DNA of 64,000 bases, taken from NCBI RefSeq assembly GCF_000739775.1, contig NZ_BBJH01000024.1, forward strand, positions 1 to 64,000. Direction: 5' to 3'. The translations under genes and the position numbers were made by a program. Positions 32,568 through 41,550 of the stretch are shown piece by piece. The stretch comes from Paraburkholderia heleia NBRC 101817. Lineage in GTDB: Bacteria > Pseudomonadota > Gammaproteobacteria > Burkholderiales > Burkholderiaceae. How positions within the stretch are numbered: position 1 is the first letter of the stretch; each line of letters begins with the position of its first letter. The notes beneath the pieces were generated by a model. It was not told the DNA's origin and ran no database searches. It saw only the letters and a list, made by a program, of their open reading frames with translations.

Positions 32568-35500
32568 TCAAACGATCTTGCCCGCGAGTTCCGCTCGATA
32601 CCGTTCGCGCAAACTGCGCGAGCGCTCGTAATTGCGCTCCTTGACGATACCGAAGCCTCGCACCGCGCCCGGCACGCCAAGCAGGCCGACGGCCGCCGCA
32701 AGCGTCTGCGGCGTCAGCTTGCCGAGTACGAGGCGCACGTCGTCTTCGAATTCGCCGATCATCGCGCGCTCGATCACGCGGTCGCGCTGCCGTGCGAACG
32801 GATCGAACGGCGTGCCGCGCAGCGCCTTGCCATGCTTGAGCGCGCGCAGCAGCGGCTCGGCCACACGCCGCGCAATGCGATCTTGTTGCGGCGTCCTGTT
32901 TGCGCGTCGCGGCGCGTGAGGAGCGGCGGCGCCATGTGGAAAGTCTTTTTGCCCGTCGTGCCGTCGAACAAACCGCGGAGGTACGCGCCGAAGCCGCCAT
33001 CGGTGTGCAGACGCGCAACCTCGTACTCGTCCTTATAGGCAAGCACCTTGAAGTAATGACGCGCTGCCGCCTGCGCGAGCGCACCGCTCGCCCCTTCGAT
33101 CCCACGCTCCGCCTGCGCGACGGCATCGACCAGCGCGCGATAGCGCTTCGCATACGCGGCGTCCTGGTACTGCGTGAGATCGTGCTCGCGCCCGGCCACG
33201 AAGCGCGCGAGATCGAACGGCGCGTTCGCGGCCGCAACGTCCACTCCCGTCACGCGTTCGAGCGCGCGAGCGTCCTGTGCGATCAACCGTCCCCAGAGGA
33301 ACGCGCGTTCGTTCATCGTCACGGCCGCGCCATTGAGCCCGATTGCGCGCAGGATCGAGGCTTCGGAAAGCGGTACGAGGCCCGACTGATACGCGTAGCC
33401 CACCATCATCATGTTCGCGGCGATGGCGTCGCCGAAAATCGCTTCCGCGGCCGCCGTGCAATCCCAGAACACCGCGCCATCCGCGCCCATCGCGCTCTCT
33501 ATCGCCGCCTGATGGACGGCCTTGCTCACGGGCAGATCGCCGTCGCGCACGAAGTCGGCGGTCGCGGTGATGCGCTCGTTCACGATCGCGCGCGCGCCGC
33601 TGCCCGGCAGGCGCGAGAGCGCGCCCGACGATGCCGCTACCACGGCGTCGCAGCCCAACAGCACGTTGGCCGCATGGGCGCCGATGCGCGAAGTCGTGAT
33701 GAGGCCGCGGCTCTGCGCGATCTGCACGTGACTCAACACCGCGCCGTTCTTTTGCGCGAGGCCGGTGAAGTCGAGCGTCGAGGCGCCGCGCCCTTCGAGG
33801 TGCGCGGCCATGGCGAGGATCGCGCCGATCGTCACGACGCCCGTGCCGCCCACACCGGTCACGACCATGCGCAGATGCTGCTCCAGCGCCTGAGGCACGC
33901 GTGCGGGCGGCGCGAGCGTGGCGCCCAGTTCGGCTTCGATGCGCTGAATGCGGGCGGCATCCGGGCGTTTCGGCTCCATGCCCCTCACCGTCACGAAGCT
34001 CGGGCAAAAGCCCTTCACGCACGAGGTGTCCTTGTTGCAGCTCGACTGGTTGATGGCCCGCTTGCGGCCCAGCTCCGTTTCGAGCGGCTCGATCGCGATG
34101 CAGTTCGACTGCACGGAGCAGTCGCCGCAGCCTTCGCACACGGCCGGATTGATGACCACACGCGTGGGCGGATCGATCAGCTTGCCGCGCTTGCGGCGGC
34201 GGCGCTTTTCGGCGGCGCAGGTCTGGTCGTAGACGATCACCGAAACGCCCTTCTGCTCGCGCAAGCGGCGTTGCAGCGCATCGAGCGCGTCGCGGTGCAG
34301 GAGCGTCACGCCCGCCGGCAACACCTGCGAGCCCGCGTACTGCTCGGGCCGGTCGGTCACCACGGCGACTTCGTTCACGCCTTCGGCCTGCACCTGCGTC
34401 ACGACGCGATGCACGGTGAGACCGCCCTCGGCTGGCTGGCCCCCGGTCATCGCCACCGCGTCGTTGAAAAGGATCTTGTAGGTGACGTTCGCGCGCGCCG
34501 CCACGGCCTGGCGGATCGCCAGGCTGCCCGAGTGCTGGTAGGTGCCGTCACCGAGATTCACGAACAGATGCGGCATGTCCGTAAAGGTCGACATGCCGAC
34601 CCACTGCACGCCTTCGCCGCCCATCTGGCAAAACGTCGCCGTGTTGCCCGCCTCGCCGAGCGCCATGATGTGGCAGCCGATGCCGGCCGCGGCATGCGAG
34701 CCTTCGGGCAGACGCGTCGATGTATTGTGCGGGCAGCCCGCGCAAAAGAACGGCTTGCGGGTGAGCGGTTCGCCCTGCGGCACCTGAGCGAGCGCGATCA
34801 CGCGCTGCGCGCCCGAACGCGCATAGGTTGCGCCCGCTGCGACAGGTGGCACATCGATCTCGACGTGCCGGAAAAACCGTTGCAGCGCGAGCGCCAGCTG
34901 CTCGGGTGCGAACTCCATGGCGGCGGGAAGCAGCGGCTCGCGCTCGCCAAGCGTCTTGCCGTGCACGGAGGGCCGCTCGTCGGCACGCACGTTGAAGAGC
35001 GCCTCCTTGATCTGCCGCTCCACGAACGAGCGCTTCTCCTCCACGACGAAAAGCGCCTGCATGCCGCGCGCAAACCCCTTGAGCCCTTGCGTTTCGAGCG
35101 GCCAGATCATGCCGACCTTATAGAGGCCGATACCGAGTTGTTCGAGGCGCCCGGACGTGAGCCCCAGCGCCTCGAACGCAGCCAGCACGTCCGCATGCGC
35201 CTTGCCCACCGTGACGATGCCCACGCGCGCCTGCGCGGGGCGCAGCAACGCGCGGTCGAGCGGATTGGCGCGCATGAAGGCGAGCGCGGCGGGCAGGCGT
35301 TCTTCGAGCACGCGGCGCTCGAGCTCGGCACGCTCCGCGGGCCAGCGCAATTGCGGGTCGTAATTGAAGCCGCGCTGCGCCGGCACCGCAATGTCCCCGG
35401 GCAAACGCAACGGCGGGCTGCGGCCCACGCGCATCGAGCGGCCGCTTTCCACCGTCTCCGTAATCGCCTTGAAACCGACCCACAGCCCGCTGAAACGCGA

Positions 35501-36097
35501 AAGCGCATAGCCCGTGAGTCCGTACTCGATGTACTCCGCAACCGTGGCCGGAAAGAGAACCGGCATCATCGCGCCTTCGAAGACATGATCCGTCTGGTGC
35601 GGGAACATCGACGACTGCGCCGCGTGGTCGTCGCCGGCCACCGCCAGTACGCCGCCGCGCCGCGCGGTGCCGAGCATGTTGGCGTTGCGAAAGACGTCGC
35701 CGGTACGGTCCACGCCCGGCCCCTTGCCGTACCACATCGAGTACACGCCTTCCACACGCTTGCCGGGAAACGCGTCGAGCTGCTGGGCGCCCCACAGCAT
35801 GGTCGCGCCCAGGTCTTCGTTCAGACCCGGCTCGAAGCGCACGTCGAAGTCCGCGAGCAGCGCCTTCTGGCGCCACAGTTCCTGATCGAATCCGCCGAGC
35901 GGCGAGCCGCGATAGCCGGAGACGAGACCCGCCGTTTTCCGCCCGGCAAGCCGGTCCGCGCGCGCCTGTTCGATCAGGATGCGCACGAGCGCCTGGGTGC
36001 CGGTGAGAAAGACCGTGCCGTCCTCGCGCAGGTAGCGGTCTTCGAGGCGATAGTCCGTATCGATCTGACGGCCGGTCTCGACGGCTCGCATGTTCAT
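32568..36097 (-). pseudogene. Indolepyruvate ferredoxin oxidoreductase (fused IorA-IorB) with a 3' frameshift
   Basis: A fused alpha/beta 2-oxoacid:ferredoxin oxidoreductase of about 1,175 residues when read through the shift. Order: N-terminal pyrimidine-binding domain, TPP domain (GIGCHIMALGEAGN; GDGTYQHSG), [4Fe-4S] Cys motif (VCEGCGDCSVQSNC), gamma domain (VVTGVGGTGVVTIGAILAMA) and C-terminal domain. Near 32865 the frame breaks: IALRG continues in another frame as VAEPLLRALKHGKALRGTPF, consistent with one missing base. About 97 C-terminal residues are out of frame; without the shift the product would gain an unrelated tail. This is either a real loss of function or a sequencing error. It is divergent from an AsnC-type regulator. 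Confidence 0.88.
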
Positions 36098-36177
36098 GGT
36101 TGTCTCCGCTGTTCGACTTGTGGGTATTAGCGGATTCTAGGTAGCCAATAGCGGCGATTCGCGCCAAACTGAGCCAC

Positions 36178-36204
36178 AAGTTGCTCATGAATTAGCAACA
36201 CTTG
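36178..36204. promoter_or_regulatory. Dyad in the iorAB-asnC divergent promoter
   Basis: GTTGCT (36180-36185) and AGCAAC (36194-36199) form perfect arms around 8 nt; CAAG and CTTG outside extend the symmetry with a 2-nt offset. It lies about 40 bp before the Lrp/AsnC start and about 80 bp before the iorAB start, where an Lrp/AsnC operator is expected. Confidence 0.5.
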
Positions 36205-36238
36205 CCTCAAATTCACCTTTTTCAGGGAAACTTGGCCA

Positions 36239-36712
36239 ATGAAATTCGACCGCGTGGATGTGGCCATCCTGCACGCCCTGCAGCGCGACGCGCACGTGAA
36301 GTCCGCCGACCTCGCGGAATCGCTCGGCCTTTCGCTCTCGCCGTTCTACCGGCGCATCCGTATGCTCGAAGAGCGTGGCGTCATCACGCAGTACGTCACG
36401 TTGCTCGATCAGGAGAAGGCTGGCTTTCCTGTCAACGCGTATGTGTCGGTGGCGATCGAGAAGAAGAATGAGACACGGCTAGCCGCGTTCGAGCGCGCGA
36501 TCTCGAACTGCGACGAAGTGATGGAGTGTTATTTGATGACCGGCGCGTTCGACTACATGCTGCGCGTGGTGGCGAGCGATATCGCGGGCATCGAGCGTTT
36601 CGTCATGACGCGCCTCACCAAGATCGAGGGCGTGCGTGACATTCACACTTCCGTGGCACTGCGCCGGGTGGAGTATAAAACCGAACTGCCGGTGCGAGTG
36701 CGCGACGAGTGA
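36239..36712 (+). CDS. Lrp/AsnC family transcriptional regulator
   Basis: A 157-residue regulator: N-terminal helix-turn-helix (FDRVDVAILHALQRDAHVKS, ADLAESLGLSLSPFYRRIRMLEERGVI) and a C-terminal RAM ligand domain (VMECYLMTGAFDYMLRVVASD). It is divergent from the indolepyruvate ferredoxin oxidoreductase gene, a common arrangement in which the regulator senses an amino acid and controls the aromatic or branched-chain 2-oxoacid oxidation gene. Start at 36239; GGGA about 10 nt upstream. Confidence 0.92.
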   Translation: MKFDRVDVAILHALQRDAHVKSADLAESLGLSLSPFYRRIRMLEERGVITQYVTLLDQEKAGFPVNAYVSVAIEKKNETRLAAFERAISNCDEVMECYLMTGAFDYMLRVVASDIAGIERFVMTRLTKIEGVRDIHTSVALRRVEYKTELPVRVRDE

Positions 36713-36780
36713 CGCAGCGCAACGCCGCGGTTCATTCAGGAAGTCGAAGGAATCCCCGCTTGATCCATGCCTTCACGCAC

Positions 36781-37737
36781 TCACGCCTTTCGCCCCGTCT
36801 TGCGCGCCGCTCGCAACGGCTTTGCGGCGGCTGTGGCGGCGCCCTGCTCCCACTCGGGCACGCGAGCTTCACGGGTCGAACGCAGCGCATCGAGCCGGCC
36901 TTCGAGCATGCCCACCTGGTGGCGTAAATCGCCCAGTTGCGCCTGCAATGCCTGAATTTCGGCGCGCGCACTGTCTTCCGTGCGCGCCGCGCGCTGCGTG
37001 GCGGCTTCGGCGTCGCGCTGCAACCGCGCGTTGGCCGTGCGCTCGCGCTCGATTTCGAGCTGGGCGCGTTTCTCTGCCGCCTGCCAGCGTGTTTCCGCGA
37101 GTTCGGCGCTTGCGCGCAGCCTGTCGCGTTCGGCTGCGAACTCGGCGCGTGCCTGGGTGAGCGCGGTTTCGCGTTCGCCGCCCGCTTCGCGCTCGCGCGC
37201 CAGTTCCGCTTCGAGTGCGCCGCGCGTGGCGGCCGCGGCGGCTTGGGCCTGTTCCAGTTCCTGGATGCGCACCTGCGCCGTGAGCAGCGCGGCGGTGCGC
37301 TGTTCGAGCGCCACCTCCGTGTGCGCCAGGTCTGTGCGCACGGCGGCCGTCGCGCCTTCCGCGGCGCGGCGTGCGTCCTCCACTTCCAGCCGCAGCGCTT
37401 CGAGCGACGCCTGCGCGGCCGCCGTGGCGCGCGTCCAGAGCGCGCCGATGAGTTCGCCGGCGGCCCCCTGCAGTTCCTCGGGCAGATCGGCGTGCTCGAT
37501 ACGCACGCGGCTCTTCTCGCGCAGGGTGGCCCAGAACTCCGAAAGCACTGCCGTAGGCGTGCTCATGCTGCCGCGGCGCACGAGCTGATAGAGCCGGTTG
37601 GCCGTGGGCGTGATGCCGTGACGGAAGAACATCAGCGCGCACACTTCGCGATACAGCTCGCGTGTTTTGGGAAACTCGGCCTTGAGGCGTTCGATCTCGG
37701 CGGCGAGGCGTACTTCGTCGGAGGCGACGTCGGTCAT
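36781..37737 (-). CDS. KfrA-like DNA-binding coiled-coil protein
   Basis: A 318-residue protein from the ATG at 37737 (MTDVASDEVRLAAE). The N-terminal 110 residues match the KfrA DNA-binding domain (VCALMFFRHGITPTANRLYQLVRRGSMSTP, then LSEFWATLREKSRVRIEHADLP). The remaining two thirds is a long Ala/Glu/Arg coiled coil ending in a basic tail (RAARKTGRKA). KfrA was described as a plasmid regulator and partition accessory; chromosomal homologues are common in Burkholderiales. It has no par genes beside it. The long upstream gap is A+T-rich. Function inferred. Confidence 0.85.
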   Translation of the reverse strand: MTDVASDEVRLAAEIERLKAEFPKTRELYREVCALMFFRHGITPTANRLYQLVRRGSMSTPTAVLSEFWATLREKSRVRIEHADLPEELQGAAGELIGALWTRATAAAQASLEALRLEVEDARRAAEGATAAVRTDLAHTEVALEQRTAALLTAQVRIQELEQAQAAAAATRGALEAELAREREAGGERETALTQARAEFAAERDRLRASAELAETRWQAAEKRAQLEIERERTANARLQRDAEAATQRAARTEDSARAEIQALQAQLGDLRHQVGMLEGRLDALRSTREARVPEWEQGAATAAAKPLRAARKTGRKA

Positions 37738-38240
37738 GAGGGGCAGTGCGGGGCTGGAATGCGTCGATATTACAACGTAAAGCGTACGATTCCTACCGCC
37801 CGTACCGGTGAGAAGCGGCACTTGCCTGGCCGCATAGCGCGTGAAAATTATAGAATCCTTGCATTACACTTGCTAAACTATTAAAGCGAATCCAGACGCG
37901 ACAATAATCTGAATTAATTGCCCGCTTTTTTATCGAGCTGCGTAATTTAGGTTATCTAATGAATCGGCGAGGCCCGGTGCCTGCCTGGGTACGATCCAGA
38001 CTGCCACAACGCGCTCGCCGCCCGGTCCCTCGCGGTCCGGCTACAGGCGGCCCCACGCCGCCCTTTGCGAAAGCCCTTCTTTCCCGCTTTCCCGACCGGA
38101 CGCACGCCGCGTCACGCGCGTGCGTAAGCCGCATTGATTCGACCATTGAAGCGGTCGCCTGCAGTTCCGTTCAGTCCATGAAAACGCACGCCCGGCTATT
38201 GGCGCGCGCTTGTCCGATCCGTTGAATTGAGAGGTGTGCC
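37738..38240. other. Long intergenic region, A+T-rich in part
   Basis: About 500 bp between the divergent KfrA-like and FAD oxidoreductase genes. Positions about 37840-37960 are strongly A+T-rich and probably carry the promoter for the KfrA-like gene. A plus-strand frame at 37959-38225 is basic and Pro-rich, has no ribosome site, and is not called as a gene. Confidence 0.5.
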
Positions 38241-39647
38241 ATGTCCAGCCTGTCGAGCGAATCCATCGCCACACTGAAAAGCGCGCTGCGAGGCGTTGCC
38301 CTGCAACCCGGCGACGCTGCCTACGAAGAAGCCCGGCAAATCTGGAACGCGATGATCGAGCGCCGCCCCGCGCTCATCGTGCGCTGCCGCGGTTGCGCCG
38401 ATGTGCGCCAGGCCGTGGCGCTCGCGCGTGAATCCGGGCTGCCGCTCGCCGTGCGCGGCGGCGGACACAATATCGCGGGCAGCGCGCTGTGCGACGGCGG
38501 CATCGTCATCGATCTCTCGCCGATGAAGTCGGTCAGAGTCGAGCCCGCCGCGCGCCGCGCATATGTGGAGCCAGGCGCCACGCTGCACGACTTCGACCAT
38601 GAAGCGCAGGCGTTCGGCCTCGCCACGCCGCTCGGCATCAATTCGACTACGGGCGTGGCGGGTCTCACGCTGGGCGGCGGCTTCGGCTGGCTGAGCCGGC
38701 GCTTCGGCATGTCGGTCGACAACCTCGTCGCCGCCGACGTCGTGACCGCCGACGGCAATCTGCTGCGCGCGAGCGCGAAAGAAAACACCGACCTCTTCTG
38801 GGCGCTTCGCGGCGGCGGCGGCAACTTCGGCGTGGTGACGATGTTCGAGTTCTCGCTTCACGCGGTCGGCCCCGAGATCTACGGCGGGCTGGTCGTGCTG
38901 CCGTTCGACGCCGCGAAAGAAGCGCTCACGCACTACCGCGAGGCGGTCGACGCGATGCCCGAAGACCTGAGCGTGTGGAGCGTGTCCCGTCTCGCACCGC
39001 CGCTGCCTTTCCTGCCGCCCGAGGTTCACGGCAAGCCGGTCATCGTGTTCGCGATCTGCTATTCGGGGCCGCCGGAAAACGGGCCGAACGCGGTGGACGC
39101 AGTGCGGCGTTTCGGCAAGCCTTGTGGCGAACATCTCGGGCCGATGCCCTACGCCGCGTGGCAGCAGGCGTTCGATCCGCTGCTCACGCCGGGCGCGCGC
39201 AACTACTGGAAATCGCACAATCTCGCCGCGTTGCCCGACGGTCTCATCGACACGCTGATCGACGCCATCGCCACGCTGCCCTCGCCCGAGTGCGAAATAT
39301 TCTTCGGGCAGATCGGCGGCGCGACGCAGCGCGTCGCGTCCGATGCGATGGCCTACCCGAGTCGCGACGCGCTCTATGTCATGAACGTGCACGGCCGCTG
39401 GACCGATCCCGCCGACGACGCCCGCTGCGTCGCCTGGGCACGCGGCTTCTTCGAAGCTTCCGCGCCGTACGCGCTCGGCAGCGTCTACGTGAACTTCCTC
39501 ACCGACGACGAACGCGCGCGCGTCGAGGCGGCCTATGGTCCGAACATGAGCCGCCTCATCGCCGTCAAGACGCGTTACGACCCGCACAATCTTTTCCGCC
39601 ACAACCAGAACATCCGGCCCGAAGGGCCGGCCGAGGGAGGCCAGTAA
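38241..39647 (+). CDS. FAD-binding oxidoreductase (berberine bridge enzyme-like)
   Basis: A 468-residue flavoprotein of the PCMH/BBE family. FAD-binding domain at about 45-220: LPLAVRGGGHNIAGSALCDGG (His for covalent flavin) and GVAGLTLGGGFGWLSRRFG. C-terminal BBE motif: YDPHNLFRHNQNI. The ATG follows GAGAGGTG. These enzymes oxidise sugars, alcohols or phenolics with O2. A GYD-domain gene follows 34 bp later, and the two are probably co-transcribed. The specific substrate is unknown. Confidence 0.9.
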   Translation: MSSLSSESIATLKSALRGVALQPGDAAYEEARQIWNAMIERRPALIVRCRGCADVRQAVALARESGLPLAVRGGGHNIAGSALCDGGIVIDLSPMKSVRVEPAARRAYVEPGATLHDFDHEAQAFGLATPLGINSTTGVAGLTLGGGFGWLSRRFGMSVDNLVAADVVTADGNLLRASAKENTDLFWALRGGGGNFGVVTMFEFSLHAVGPEIYGGLVVLPFDAAKEALTHYREAVDAMPEDLSVWSVSRLAPPLPFLPPEVHGKPVIVFAICYSGPPENGPNAVDAVRRFGKPCGEHLGPMPYAAWQQAFDPLLTPGARNYWKSHNLAALPDGLIDTLIDAIATLPSPECEIFFGQIGGATQRVASDAMAYPSRDALYVMNVHGRWTDPADDARCVAWARGFFEASAPYALGSVYVNFLTDDERARVEAAYGPNMSRLIAVKTRYDPHNLFRHNQNIRPEGPAEGGQ

Positions 39648-39681
39648 TCTGCGTTTCGATGTCATCGTAAGGAGAATCGCC

Positions 39682-39975
39682 ATGTCGACTTATGTGGTGC
39701 TTGCGCAGTTCACCGACCAGGGTATCCGCGCTGTCAGGAACAGCGCCCAACGGGCCGGGCAGGCCGCGGAACTCGCCAGAACTTTCGGCTGTGAAATGAA
39801 GCAGATCTACTGGACGCTCGGGAAATACGACATCGTCACGGTCATCGACGCGCCCGACGAGCAAAGCTTCATGGCGTTCGGCCTCGCACTCGGGTCGCTC
39901 GGCAATATCCGCACGCAGACGCTGCGCGCCTTGAGCAAGGATGAGTTCACAGCGGTTCTCGGCAAGCTCAATTAG
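39682..39975 (+). CDS. GYD domain-containing protein
   Basis: A 97-residue GYD family protein (STYVVLAQFTDQGIRAVRNS, ARTFGCEMKQIYWTLGKYDIVTVIDAPD). It is a small dimeric alpha/beta protein of unknown role, often found next to flavoenzyme or oxidoreductase genes. AAGGAG lies 7 nt before the ATG. Followed by a GC-rich hairpin. Confidence 0.88.
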   Translation: MSTYVVLAQFTDQGIRAVRNSAQRAGQAAELARTFGCEMKQIYWTLGKYDIVTVIDAPDEQSFMAFGLALGSLGNIRTQTLRALSKDEFTAVLGKLN

Positions 39976-39986
39976 AGTGCGCCGGC

Positions 39987-40011
39987 GCGCGGCACCCGGG
40001 CCGTGCCGCGC
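39987..40011 (+). terminator. Candidate terminator after the GYD gene
   Basis: Nine-bp stem GCGCGGCAC (39987-39995) and GTGCCGCGC (40003-40011) around a 7-nt loop, starting 12 bp after the GYD stop codon. No U-run follows, so it may be Rho-assisted or simply a stabilising hairpin. Confidence 0.45.
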
Positions 40012-40253
40012 CGCCGCCCATCATTCTTCATACCTATGCAGAAGCCGCGCGCCGCATGCGCGGCGCATTTCCCCGCCGGATTGAGGAGGCAGTTCTCTGC
40101 CCGAACCCGGCATCGAGCGCTAGCGCCCTCCCGGGAAGCGGTACCCCGCGAGCGAAGTCTTTCTTTTTGGCAAACGTTTGCCGGCGGGGTATCAAGTCTG
40201 CGCGCGCGAGGCCGACAACGCGTACATCGCCACGATTTTTTGGAGACCCGGCC

Positions 40254-40628
40254 GTGACGCGTGTTTTGCTTTTACTAGCCGTAATGGTCGTGACAGGCTG
40301 CGCGCAACTGCAGCCGCCCACCACGGCACAAACCGGGAAACCCGCCGTGGCGAACGTCATCATGAAATTCGACATTCCCGCCGATGCGCTGGGCGCGCAC
40401 GACCCGCAACTGGGCGCGGTGCTCGCCAAGGCCGGCGCGCTCGCCGCCGCGCAGAAGCAACCCACCGTGATCCGCGTGACGGCGCTCGGCCAGGACTTCA
40501 AGTACATCAATCAGGCCATCTGGCGGGGCGTGAGCGCGCAAGGGCCCAGGCCCACGCTCGAAAACCTGACGGCGGGCGCGAACCAGACGTACAGCGTCTC
40601 GATCGAGCCGTTGCACGCGGGGAGCTGA
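40254..40628 (+). CDS. Small lipoprotein of unknown function
   Basis: A 124-residue protein from a GTG at 40254 preceded by GGAGA. Signal and lipobox: VTRVLLLLAVMVVTGCAQLQ, giving a lipid-modified Cys. The mature part is short and beta-rich (VANVIMKFDIPADALG, TVIRVTALGQDFKYINQAIWRG). No family recognised. Followed 4 bp later by a secreted protein and then a lytic transglycosylase; the three probably form an envelope-associated operon. An upstream in-frame extension has no ribosome site and is not coding-like. Confidence 0.7.
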   Translation: MTRVLLLLAVMVVTGCAQLQPPTTAQTGKPAVANVIMKFDIPADALGAHDPQLGAVLAKAGALAAAQKQPTVIRVTALGQDFKYINQAIWRGVSAQGPRPTLENLTAGANQTYSVSIEPLHAGS

Positions 40629-40632
40629 CACG

Positions 40633-40968
40633 ATGCGTCCGATCGTTTTCGCCGCCGCATTCGGCTTTTGTTGCACCGCCTGGGCGGGCCAACCCGCCGG
40701 CAGCGCGCCTGCCGCCGCCACCGTCGTTGCCGCTGCCGCGCCCGCCGCCGACAAGGTCTATCCGCCGCTGCCCTCGCTCGCCATGTTGCCGCCCGCCACC
40801 GGCGACGACGAGGCGCTTCCCGCGCCGCATTCGGCCTCGCGCAAGAAGAAGATCCATCAGCGCGACTGCCACTGCGCCATGCCCACGCCGCGCCTCGTCG
40901 TCTCCGACGCCTCGCGCGCCTATCTCAAGGACATCGAGCAGCAACTCGATTCCGCTCTCGCGCAGTGA
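40633..40968 (+). CDS. Small secreted protein of unknown function
   Basis: A 111-residue protein with a signal peptide (MRPIVFAAAFGFCCTAWAG), an Ala/Pro-rich linker and a C-terminal basic segment SRKKKIHQRDCHCAMPTPRL with a Cys-X-Cys pair. GGGGAG lies 7 nt before the ATG. No known family. It sits between a lipoprotein and a lytic transglycosylase, suggesting an envelope-assembly role. Confidence 0.68.
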   Translation: MRPIVFAAAFGFCCTAWAGQPAGSAPAAATVVAAAAPAADKVYPPLPSLAMLPPATGDDEALPAPHSASRKKKIHQRDCHCAMPTPRLVVSDASRAYLKDIEQQLDSALAQ

Positions 40969-41004
40969 CGTCGCACAGTGACGCCCAACCCGGAGCTTCG
41001 ATCC

Positions 41005-41502
41005 ATGCAGCACAAGACCCACGCCCTGCCCCGGTTGCAATCGCGAATCATCGGCGCTGGGATCGCGCTCGTGAGCCTCGCGGCGCTCGGCGCGACGGCC
41101 GCGCATGCCGCGCCGAGCGCCGACGAATGCTTCGAAAAGGCCGGCGCCTACCAGGGCGTGAATCCGCTCGTGCTGCGCGCCGTGGCGTGGCGTGAATCGA
41201 AAGGCGACGCGGCGGCCGTCAATCACAATGCGAACGGCTCGATCGACGTCGGGCAAGCGCAGATCAACTCGATCCACTTTTCGGAGCTTTCGCGCGAGGG
41301 CATTCCGCACGGCGCCCTCACGGACCCGTGCGTGAATATTTTCGTGGCCGCCTGGCTGCTCAAGCAAAAGATGGTGCGATACGGCAACACGTGGCGCGCC
41401 ATTGGCGCGTACCACTCGGAGTCGCCGCGCGAGCGCGACGCCTACGCGCGCAGCATTCAGGCCATCCTCGTGAGCTGGGGCCAGCTGCAACCGGGGCGAT
41501 GA
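41005..41502 (+). CDS. Lytic transglycosylase domain protein (IagB/VirB1-like)
   Basis: A 165-residue secreted SLT-domain protein. The start at 41005 (MQHKTHALPRLQ) gives a signal peptide ending AAHAAPS. Catalytic Glu lies in AVAWRESKGDAAAVNHN; the family NANGSIDVGQAQIN motif and AIGAYHSESPRERD follow. IagB/VirB1-type enzymes locally open peptidoglycan for secretion systems or pili. No secretion-system genes lie beside it, only two small exported proteins upstream in the same direction. Confidence 0.85.
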   Translation: MQHKTHALPRLQSRIIGAGIALVSLAALGATAAHAAPSADECFEKAGAYQGVNPLVLRAVAWRESKGDAAAVNHNANGSIDVGQAQINSIHFSELSREGIPHGALTDPCVNIFVAAWLLKQKMVRYGNTWRAIGAYHSESPRERDAYARSIQAILVSWGQLQPGR

Positions 41503-41550
41503 CCGAAGCGCCCGGCGTCGCCGCCGATTCCTTGCAGGTGCAACGACCGC

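Noticed and set aside
32900..36130. A 1,076-codon open frame antisense to the indolepyruvate ferredoxin oxidoreductase
   Set aside because: It is the mirror of a strongly coding gene in high-G+C DNA. The predicted protein is His/Arg-rich with no recognisable domain and no ribosome site.
37959..38225. An 88-codon frame between the KfrA-like and FAD oxidoreductase genes
   Set aside because: No ribosome site; Arg/Pro-rich composition without any recognisable motif.
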